Assembly: GCA_004335635.1 (NCBI GenBank)
Contig: QAXH01004339.1
Location: forward strand, 314 to 16,654
Length of the DNA stretch: 16,341 nucleotides
Direction of reading: 5' to 3'
Origin: Chloromonas sp. AAM2
Taxonomy: Eukaryota; Chlorophyta; Chlorophyceae; Chlamydomonadales; Chlamydomonadaceae
Shown: piece by piece, positions 9,186-16,341 of the stretch
Layout: the number at the start of each line of letters is the position of its first letter
How positions within the stretch are numbered: the stretch's first letter is position 1
Translations under genes and position numbers: made by a program
The notes under the pieces: model-generated
Databases searched by the model: none
The model's input: only the letters and a program-made list of their open reading frames with translations
Told to the model about the DNA's origin: nothing

Positions 9186-12100
9186 TTATGAATCTCCTTT
9201 TGCCCCTGAGGTGCAAGGCAACGGAGGCCAGCGTCGACTCAGCCGTCCTGTTGCATCTACTGAAGCTGTCTGCATTACTGCACCTGTCACTGCTGTGCCG
9301 CCGCCTGGCCTGGGGGCGTTGTGATGGAGTGCTGAGGCACTGTTTGTGGTTGCTGGTGCGTCATGGTGGTGGGTGCCCTGAGATGGATCTGGAAACCTGG
9401 ACGGATCAGCCAAGAATGCCTGCAAAAAGAGAACAGCAAAGGCACTGCAGCGATCAACCACGCCAGAGCATGCAAAATCGCAAAGGACTGCTGTTCGCCA
9501 ATGCATGCCAGGGCGTGCGCAGGCAAAGCACATCCTTAGCCCTCAACGATGTGTCCTGGCTACCAACGCCCACGCCTGTACACACCAACAACCAACGCTT
9601 TGAGCAGCAATCACATGCAACTGACAACCCAACCAACAGCCACGTGCCCCACCTGCAGCAATGCAACTGACATATCAACCATCATCCACGTGCCCCACCT
9701 GCATCAGTACAACCGACACACCAACCGACACATCCATGCCCCACCTGCATCAGTACAACCGACACACCAACCGACACATCCATGCCCCACCTGCAGCAGC
9801 GCAGGCCTGTCAGTACACACCGCACTCGCCCCCGCCTCGATGCATGCGCGGTACGCCACTGGGTCGTTGAGATCGTGACCAAAGAAAACCACCGCAACTC
9901 CACGAGCTGCAAGAGCTTCACACCAGGACCTGCGGTACACAAGGCAGCGCACAAAGGAGCAATCGCGGCAGTACACACGGCAGTACGCACAGCGGTACAC
10001 AAAGCAGTACAGCGGCGTGACAGAAGGCAATACATCAGGCGGTACGCACGGTAAGGCAAATAACAAGCAGGCAGACGTCGCTTGCGGGCCCACAGTGGTC
10101 AGCCAACCAACCAACTGATCCACCAACCGACCAAGCAACCGACAAACCGACAACCAATCGCAAAGCAACCGGCTGACCAACCAACCTCACATGCCTCACT
10201 GACCTGTCTAGAAACGGGTACCAGTGCATAGCCTTGCCCCATAGTGCCTTAATACGCCATGGAACGATGACTGCACTCTCATAGATGTGCACCTGCATCA
10301 CATGGGCGGAGAAACATGTGACAGCCTGTCAGCAGTCACTGTGACCATTCCAAGCAGCACAGGGCAAAGGTTGGCGAACAGATGTGGGGCGATCAATCCA
10401 TGCCTGCGTGTGCGAGTGCTGCTGCACATCTAGATCTCAGCAAGACAAAAGGCGATGCAAGTGCCCTTGCTCATGCATGCACTGTGTACACGCACATTCA
10501 CACGCCCATGCTGCATGCCATGTGTGCTCACCTGTTGCATTCTGCCCGCCGCATGCGCTAGCCTGAAGTATATGGTCCGCCATGCTGAGCCGAACAGGGG
10601 TATGTGCGGGTCCTTTTCATAGAGCTCGCGCTGGACCTGTGAGGTCAAACAAAGGTCAGATTTGTATGACAAATCGCTCATCAGGTTCATGCCACGCTGA
10701 AGCTGTCACATACAAACGTCGTGCATCAAGGTCACACACCTGTAAGGTGGGAGACCTGGGTTCAAATCCAGGTGATGTCGATGTCGGGGTATTACGGCTT
10801 TGTACAAGCAGTTCTTTACCAGTGTGCAAGTTTGACTTTCCTTTCTCAGGGTAGGTCGGGGAGGTGCACATCCCCACCCCTGTCATGTGACAGATTCCCT
10901 GACTTGAAAAGCCTCAGAACGCACCAAGGGCACACAATAAAATTATGGCTGGATCATCACTCTGGAGCACCGGTACAATGGATGAACCATGATGAACCAA
11001 GCCGCCTGCTTTTGCAGCCATGCAAGTCACCTTCTGTCTGATACTGCGCCAAAAGATCATGAACTCCTTCTAACCACCAGTAACAGCTCCTAACCATCCG
11101 TAACCGAATGACTAGTGGCCCACCTTGTGTTTGAAACTGCCCCACAGTAGTTGCTGTCGGCGGTTGGGATGGGCCATGACTTGATCATGCACGAGATCTA
11201 CAAGCCCAGGTGCGTCCGCCTTGACATCGACCTGGATGGGAAAGCCTGGGAAACGTCTGCAGAAACGGAGAACGGCAACATGTCAGACTGGCGTCAATTA
11301 CAGCATGCACAAAGATGACAACATGGCCACGCTTTTGTGCAGATGTGTTATGCTCTTTTAATGGTGTCTGAGCTCCGTTCGCTCAGCAGGTGCACGAGCT
11401 GATTGAAATGCCGATGGCGGCCGGATGGCTACCACCTGCTAAAAGTGTACTGCTACCACCAGGCAAAGGTAAGCGTGGTGATAGCTCCCCTCACATCATT
11501 ATTCAAACTCATCACACCTTTCACCACATGCTATCACTCATATCACTCTCCGTCACTCTTGATCATGACATATCATCACTCTTGTCACTCTCCTTCAGAC
11601 ACAAGCATGTTACCCACTTACGTTAACACTTCTGAGAGCAGCGGTATTCGGGTTGCTTCATCTGCACCTTGACCACCGTTTCCGTTTGAATGGTGTATCA
11701 CCGGGTCTTGAGGGGTCATAGGCGGGGATTGCCCGTTTATTGATGCAGGGGCTGCCACCGGCAAGGCTGCAGACGGCTGGTCGTTGCCGTTTATATGGTT
11801 CCCTGTGATTGTGTCGGCGTCAGTTGGCGGGCCTGCCACAGGTGGTTGGTTGTCGGTTGATGTTGTTGGTGCTGGTGCATGTGTCAGACGTGGCAGGTCT
11901 TTATAATCAAAGTCCCGCACTGCTTTGCCCTTGTAAGCAGGTCCAGCCATGCGAGCGAGAGTGGGGTCATGGAAAACGACCACCTTGTTGTCACGTGTTG
12001 CCTGCACGTGTGGACATGTGATAGCAAGTAGCTGAAGGGAGCTGTGTGGTAAGCAAGGTGCACCATGCGTGCCTCTGCCCATGCAAAACCTTGTTACACA

Positions 12101-12710
12101 CATTCGTTAGACACTGTCCTGCATCTGTTGACCATGCATGAGCAGGCATGCATGACGTCTTCAGTTCTGTCTCTACTGGAAATCTCTTCTCCATCAAGAA
12201 ACGTTGGTTGGGCATGCTATTCCTTTGACTGAACAACATGCCGTGAAATCCATCAGACCACCTACATCCAGGCGCGAAGTTACTAGCATGCATCAACTAA
12301 CACGCGTCCAGCGCAAACTTGACCACAACTTTCGGTATATGCAGGTATGCACAGCCCGTCATGCAGCCTGTCATGCACAGCCCATATTCTGTCTCATCAG
12401 CTCACCAGCACCCTTGCTATGCACATATGCCCATCAGTTCACCAGCATTCATTCATGCAAAACCTGTCGATCAGCTCACCTGCACATCGAGCTCAAGAAG
12501 GTCGACTTGGAGAGAAGCTGCTCTTTCAAATGCCGGAAGTGTGTTCTCGACGATCCCGGGTTCCAAGGCTCCGCCACGATGAGCAAACACGAAGTAAGGG
12601 AAGCTGATCACAGGAGTCTGTATGTTGGCTCCCCTCGGAAATCCCTTCGGAAAAGGAAATAGGACGGGCTGAAGGGCGTGCGCGACTTGGAAGGCGAGAT
12701 ATGCGATCAT
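9186..12710 (-). CDS. Glycerophosphodiester phosphodiesterase, GDPD1/GDPD4-type, 436 residues
   Basis: Minus-strand exons are 12710-12480, 12001-11622, 11256-11124, 10636-10532, 10292-10204, 9929-9791 and 9419-9186 (TAA). All introns are GT-AG and phases agree. The GDPD catalytic pattern is present: HRGG at 44-47 with ENT at 55-57, ELD at 73-75, HD at 88-89, then RIPLLSEVL, VDVK at 213-216, LLWGSF, and the closing TDRP at 352-355. Order and spacing match human GDPD1, including an N-terminal hydrophobic stretch (residues 1-20) that may anchor it in a membrane. The family hydrolyses glycerophosphodiesters or lysophospholipids to glycerol-3-phosphate or lysophosphatidate plus an alcohol. Two oddities are a low-complexity Pro/Asn/Gly/Ala insertion of about 75 residues (117-193) between DLPRL and RIPLL, and a 70-residue Ser/Pro/His-rich tail after the last conserved helix. 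Substrate and location are inferred. Confidence 0.9.
9610..9801. repeat. 46-bp minisatellite spanning the exon 6/intron 6 splice donor of GDPD
   Basis: CCCCACCTGCA recurs at 9647, 9693, 9739 and 9785, exactly 46 bases apart. The two central units (containing CATCAGTACAACCGACAC) are nearly identical and the outer ones diverged. On the minus strand each unit carries TGCAG followed by GTGGGG. The unit at 9791/9790 is the real exon end; the other three are copies of the donor inside the intron. Confidence 0.92.
9933..10045. repeat. Imperfect 12-bp repeat array before GDPD exon 6
   Basis: Units of the type GCAGTACACACG / GCGGTACACAAA follow one another, clearest at 9969-10018. On the minus strand they read as GTGTACYGC and run up to the acceptor of exon 6, whose last intron bases (TGTGTACCGCAG) themselves resemble a unit. 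Confidence 0.8.
10096..10185. repeat. CCAACCGAC-rich low-complexity stretch in GDPD intron 5
   Basis: Variants of CCAACCGAC and CAACCAAC are repeated about nine times. The wording resembles the CAACCGACACACCAACCGAC part of the nearby 46-bp minisatellite, suggesting a common origin. Confidence 0.7.
10719..10773 (+). mobile_element. Degenerate tRNA-like core of a probable SINE in GDPD intron 3
   Basis: A perfect B box, GGTTCAAATCC, is at 10759-10769 inside a T-arm-like hairpin (CCTGG 10755-10759 pairing with CCAGG 10768-10772). Forty bases upstream, TCGTGCATCAAGG (10719-10731) resembles an A box. Between them CACCTGTAAGGTG looks like a shortened anticodon arm. The T loop has eight bases instead of seven, and I see no acceptor stem, so this is not a working tRNA. 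It lies antisense to GDPD inside the intron 10637-11123. The 3' limit of the element is not visible to me; related sequence may run to about 10890. Confidence 0.6.
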
Positions 12711-13738
12711 TTCTTTCTCGAGTAATCACTTCATTACAGCAGATTGCATAAGCAGAGCGAAGGCTGAGGCGTTGGAGCTCATGACAAGGTTGGCAACAAA
12801 GTCAAAGCCAAGGAAGGTCACCGTTGTCACACATCACCTTACCGTTGATGAGCTAAGTACGACCAGAATTGTGGTAAGAATGACATCGTGCGCAACTCCA
12901 GCAGGTAGAAATCAAGCGCAATCAATCATGATCACGTCATAGGCTCATCTCGTCGGTGCATACGACATGAACTCGTTGAGCTGCGAGCGGATCAAAGTAA
13001 CACCTGTGCACTTTCGATGGTGTGGATGTGTCTTGGATTTGCTGGCTGAAAAGCATACCTGGGATGAGCTGACAGCTATGGATGCTTCACATCGTTGCCA
13101 CGCCACCAGTCCCATCATCAGCATGTACAGTGGCTGGTTTGTGACAGCACAATACGATTTGTGGAACAAGTGGACATATGACGCAGCTGGCGCATTCCCT
13201 GGTGGAAGAACAAGAGTCTTATCTGCAGAACGCACCTGCCAAAGTAAGTCACATCGAAAATCACGACACCTAGCACGAGCCTAATCAGCGTGAACTGAAA
13301 TACAAATAATCAAATTATCAGGATGATCTGGAAAAGGCCTTCCGATAGAAAGGGCCAACCCACGCGTATGTGAGGTTTAACCCCACGCAGAGCATTACTA
13401 GATGGTCAGGCAGTCTGACACATCCTGATCATAGCTTCATAAATAACTGCCTTGCATTCCAGGGAAGCAGTTTCAGGGCACGGAACGGGATGGGCACCGC
13501 CCTGACCTACCCTGAGCAGGAAAAGAAAATCGGGCGAGGCGCACAATGCAGGCACGACCACAGCCCGTGCGGCATCAGGCTTCAGCCCGTGCATTGTGTT
13601 GCTTGGTCGAACGCGATAAGGAAACCGCACACCACATGTATATCTGAGCCAGTGCGTCATCAAGCCTCAGCCTGTGGCTGCAGGCCTGCCTCTGCTTGCT
13701 TTGCTTTGATTGCATTGAGGTCCAACATGCATCTTTTA
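12711..13738. other. Intergenic region between lipoate ligase 3' end and GDPD start
   Basis: Both neighbours read on the minus strand, so this should hold the lipoate ligase 3' UTR and the GDPD promoter and 5' UTR. Contents are the decayed terminal-exon copies at 13570-13738 and little else. The only minus-strand TGTAA is at 12738-12734, about 1 kb past the ligase stop and only some 25 bases before the GDPD start, so it is an unlikely signal. Open frames of roughly 100 codons exist on both strands around 12950-13280, but show no recognisable family. Confidence 0.55.
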
Positions 13739-13820
13739 TCAGGCCTGGGCCTGTGACTGCAGGCTGGCCTCTGTCTGCTGCGCTTGAATAACGTTGAGGT
13801 CTATGATGCGTGTTCCGCAG
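13570..13820 (-). repeat. Tandem duplication of the lipoate ligase terminal exon coding end
   Basis: The last 25 codons of the gene (TGA at 13741-13739) recur immediately downstream with their own TGA at 13662-13660, 79 bases away. A shorter third relic keeps the GGCTGAAGCCTGATG part (TGA at 13577-13575). In translation the first two align without gaps: DLNVIQAQQTEASLQSQ against DLNAIKAKQAEAGLQPQ, 13 of 24 residues identical and the stop conserved. The 79-base step shifts the reading frame by one. Confidence 0.85.
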
Positions 13821-15762
13821 TGCCCCTTGCCCTGCAGAGCCGCAGAGGCCTCGCCAATGGTCCGCTCCTGCATGTGCATGCAAGCAGGAATCACAATCAA
13901 GCAGACACACATGAGCAAGTGTCACCATCATCCAGCACATGTGAAAGTGCTTGTATGCTCATGTCCAGCCCAGCCAGGCAGATTATATTGTGACTTTTGA
14001 CTGGCTTGCTTCCTTGAGTGCTAGTCGGGACTGGTGTGTCAGAGGGCTAGCAGCCTTCAGTTGCTTGTGTGCTCATGAGCGAGCACAACAACACCTCCTG
14101 TTCGAAGGTCAAATGGGCAAGGAGCTCCTCAGGTGCATAGCCCAAGCTGCAGCAGACCACAGGGGTAGCAGCTGTGTGCTAGCAGCAGTGGCAAGGTTGT
14201 ATATGCGGAGTTGGCACTGCTGTAGTGTGGACACGGTCCAAGGCGTTCCGCGGTTCACGCACGCAAGAAGACAACACGCACCAGCTACCAGCGGCCATCA
14301 CTACCAACAAGACCAGCACTCACCTCCACTACAAATCCTGGCAGATTGTAAGCCGTTTCTATCAAACGGTTCAGAAACGCTCGCCTGGCTTGCTCCACTT
14401 CCCCGTTGCCAGGTGGTTGTAACGTCTGCCTTGGTGAGTCACGTGAGTCATGTGGCCCCTCGAGTGATGTCCCTCGGGTGCACACATGGCTCAGGGGGAC
14501 CAGGAAGCTCTTGTGAGTTCGCCCCTGCAGACCATATGTACAAAAAACTATCAAGCAGTTGACAGGCATGATATACTCTATCTCACAAGCTGTAAACCAA
14601 CAACCAGCACGTGAAACACTGGAAGCTTGAAGGAGCAGAAAAAGCAGGCCCACGCCGATTGCGTCGACCGCTGCTCACCACACTACACATGAACACCGCA
14701 GGCTGCTTCTTCTGATTCCTTTGAGCTTCTAGTGCCGGTAATACCAGTTCAAAGTGTCTCGCCTGCCTGTACTTGGGTGCCTTTTTAGGCTGCGTGAGCA
14801 GGCTCATGCGCTCGGGCTGGTACCCCCACAGCAGCGACGTGTGGTGCAGCCAGCGCCGGCCAGTGATGGCCTGTGCGTTGCCACCGAACTTGTGCTCACC
14901 GAACACGTAGTCTGAGAGCAATGCAGGACACACACACACACACACATATAGTGTACAGGAAGACACACACACACACACATATAGTGTACAGGAGGACACA
15001 CACATACACGCACATATAGTGTACAAGTCCCAGGCCAGGACATGATGGGACGATGATGGGGCGAGGCCTGATGCAGCTGGCAAATGCTGCCTACGCTACG
15101 GGCAGTCAGGAGCTGGCCAGCCCACTCGCCACCCCCGCTCACGTGGGAAACCAAAGCAAGCCGGGACAGCGGGCAAAAGGCAGCATGGTGGCCACAGGCA
15201 GTCCAAGCACTTCACTGGCAAACATTCAAACGGATATCTGGAGAACGTGTCATAAAGACATCAAAATACAAGGTCCGGTCTTTGCGCTGAAGTTGCAAGG
15301 CATTCAAACACAGACGTGTACCTATTTTGACTGTGCACAGAGTGTTGACACAGACGAGGTGTTGTGTGCATTTTCAACCGTCTCTGAAATCAACTTGAGC
15401 TTCCAATCCAAAAGCAGTGGCCGGTGCAGCAAGAGCCAGAGCGTCAGCCCCTGTGCACAACCATCATTGTCATCGTAGCATCGCAAAACTGGCAAAAGCG
15501 TCGTTTGGAACATCAAAATTATAGCCGATGGGCCTACAGTGCTGCAGCTGAGACCCATTCCTTCCCAAAACCCCGTTAACAGACAGGGCCCCTTAACCAA
15601 CAGGCAGGCCGTCAGCCCATGTGCACGTTCCCACTTACCGCTTTCCCTCAGTGCAAAGCCCTGCCCGTCCACATGCAGTCCCTTGAATGCATGGGCATAG
15701 AAGGTCTCGGTCCAGCGCATGACAGGCTGAGGGAAACACTCCACCTCCGGCAGAGCGGACCC
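13739..15762 (-). CDS. LPLA: Lipoate-protein ligase (LplA-type), C-terminal four exons; N-terminus not in window
   Basis: Minus-strand exons are 15762-15639, 14911-14763, 14524-14324 and 13867-13739 (TGA), with consistent phases. They encode 201 residues. The first supplies FPQPVMRWTETFYAHAF and FALRES. The next supplies DYVFGEHKFGGNAQAI, the family signature with the catalytic/binding lysine of KFGGNAQ, then RRWLHHTSLLW and KAPKYRQ. The third supplies GRTHKSFLVPL and a helix rich in E/R/A. The last supplies RIIDLN near the end, as in the family. The enzyme attaches lipoate (or octanoate) to the lysine of lipoyl domains in 2-oxoacid dehydrogenases and glycine cleavage H protein, in plastid or mitochondrion; targeting cannot be judged because the N-terminus is missing. 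The RRxSGGG lipoate-binding loop must lie upstream, beyond the right edge. The intron between exons two and three seems to use a GC donor. Confidence 0.87.
14761..14762 (-). other. Candidate GC splice donor in lipoate ligase gene
   Basis: The minus strand reads AGGCAG then GCGAGA. Joining CAG to GGGCGAACT (acceptor before 14524) gives KYRQ-GRTHKSFL with the spacing usual in the family. An in-frame GT donor (CTG then GTATTA) 18 bases later would insert six residues, so it remains possible. Confidence 0.6.
14926..15027. repeat. Tandem array of CA run plus ATATAGTGTACAGGA, three units
   Basis: Each unit is a CA run followed by CATATAGTGTACA, then GGAAGA, GGAGGA or AGTCC. Unit length is about 34 bases. 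The array is in the intron directly upstream (minus sense) of the exon starting at 14911, beginning about 15 bases from its acceptor. Confidence 0.92.
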
Positions 15763-16341
15763 CTGCGTGTGCAAAGTATTGTGCACGCAAGCAGGCATAG
15801 CAGAGTCTTTTCTGGCTGTTCCCGATGCAGCAAGCCTGTGCGTGTAAGCTAGCACAGCCAACAGGCCAGGCAACTGCCAAGGGTAATGGAAGCAATCGCT
15901 TGGCAACTTGACCACCGTCGTCTGTAATTGAAGCAGTCGCTACTGTGTGTACACTGGGCTGCGGCATGGGAGCAGACGTGCAAGCGCATGGAAGAACAGC
16001 CTGTAGGCTACGGCACACCAATAAAACCGCTAGATTTCGCTCTATAAGTTTCAACAATAGATTCTGATAAATTCTGTTTTGGGTCATCTTCTGCCATTTG
16101 AGGCCATTTCGGATCACTTTGGAATTGGATAATCCTGATAGAAGACGCTGATAGATTCTATTAGATTCTAATATGCGCCCTTGGCCTTCTAGGCGCCGCA
16201 CGCTAACTGCCTTGTCAGCTAGCACAGCATTGGGTCAGTATGCGCTGGGTAGGCGTCCATGGTGGTGTGCCGCTGGGTAGGCGTCCATGGTGGTGGTGTG
16301 CCGCTGGGTAGGCGTCCATGGTGGTGGGGTGCCGCTGGGTA
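15763..16341. other. Right-edge region upstream of the last recognised lipoate ligase exon; probable intron
   Basis: The exon starting at 15762 has a good acceptor (CACACGCAG), so upstream exons must exist. None coding for the lipoate-binding loop is visible here. The region holds an AT-rich stretch (about 16020-16175) with recurring RATTCT words, and a minisatellite at the right edge. Confidence 0.5.
16243..16341. repeat. 28/31-bp minisatellite running off the right edge
   Basis: The unit CGCTGGGTAGGCGTCCATGG, then TGGTG with an optional extra GTG or GGG and TGC, starts at 16243, 16271, 16302 and 16333 (cut by the window end). The units are nearly identical, which implies recent expansion. 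Confidence 0.95.

Noticed and set aside
9647..9795. CRISPR-like array because of the exact 46-base spacing.
   Set aside because: The whole unit repeats, without unique spacers, in a eukaryotic intron; it is a minisatellite.
10719..10790. Functional tRNA gene.
   Set aside because: The T loop has eight bases, the anticodon arm is shortened and there is no acceptor stem.
12945..13284. Possible gene in overlapping plus and minus frames of about 100 codons.
   Set aside because: No recognisable domain, no partner exons, and both strands are equally open.
13951..14562. Plus-strand 203-codon open frame.
   Set aside because: It runs antisense over the lipoate ligase exon 14324-14524 and its intron and shows no family similarity.
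15322..15915. A single 197-codon minus-strand gene.
   Set aside because: Only 15639-15762 matches lipoate ligase; the rest continues through the splice sites into intron sequence.

Overview
The window looks like nuclear DNA from a green alga, most likely of the Chlamydomonas/Haematococcus group. The evidence is intron-dense genes with short exons, mixed base composition, many CA, CAA and CT microsatellites, candidate TGTAA polyadenylation signals, and gene families expected of a photosynthetic, probably ciliated eukaryote. The organism is inferred; no sequence in the window proves it. I rebuilt the exons by hand from conserved protein segments, splice sites and intron phase.

Four protein-coding genes are supported. 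(1) Minus strand, 3382 to beyond the left edge: the first 426 residues of a WDR62/MAPKBP1-type WD40 scaffold (six exons). (2) Plus strand, 3624-6619: a complete seven-exon gene for a 166-residue protein with an RIIa/DPY-30-like docking segment followed by two degenerate EF-hands. Genes 1 and 2 are divergent, with about 240 bases between their start codons. (3) Minus strand, 12710-9186: a complete seven-exon glycerophosphodiester phosphodiesterase of the GDPD1/GDPD4 type (436 residues). (4) Minus strand, 15762-13739: the last four exons of a lipoate-protein ligase; its N-terminal exons lie beyond the right edge or are not recognisable here.

Between genes 2 and 3 (6620-9185) lies a 2.5 kb convergent intergenic stretch with no recognisable exons. 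Between genes 4 and 3 lies about 1 kb holding decayed copies of the terminal exon of gene 4. The genes do not form an operon or one obvious pathway. Genes 1 and 2 could be co-regulated cytoskeletal or ciliary components (inference); genes 3 and 4 are lipid and cofactor metabolism.

The most notable non-gene signals are: three very short insertions (about 60-80 bp) that share a 3' core and a CAA tail, each flanked by its own 8-12 bp direct repeat, which look like truncated copies of a non-LTR retroelement; one of them supplies the first TGTAA signal after the GDPD gene. A 46-bp minisatellite repeats the 5' splice site of GDPD exon 6 four times. The terminal exon of the lipoate ligase is tandemly duplicated, with the stop codon kept. 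Three of 21 introns appear to use GC donors. A degenerate tRNA-derived (SINE-like) sequence lies in a GDPD intron.
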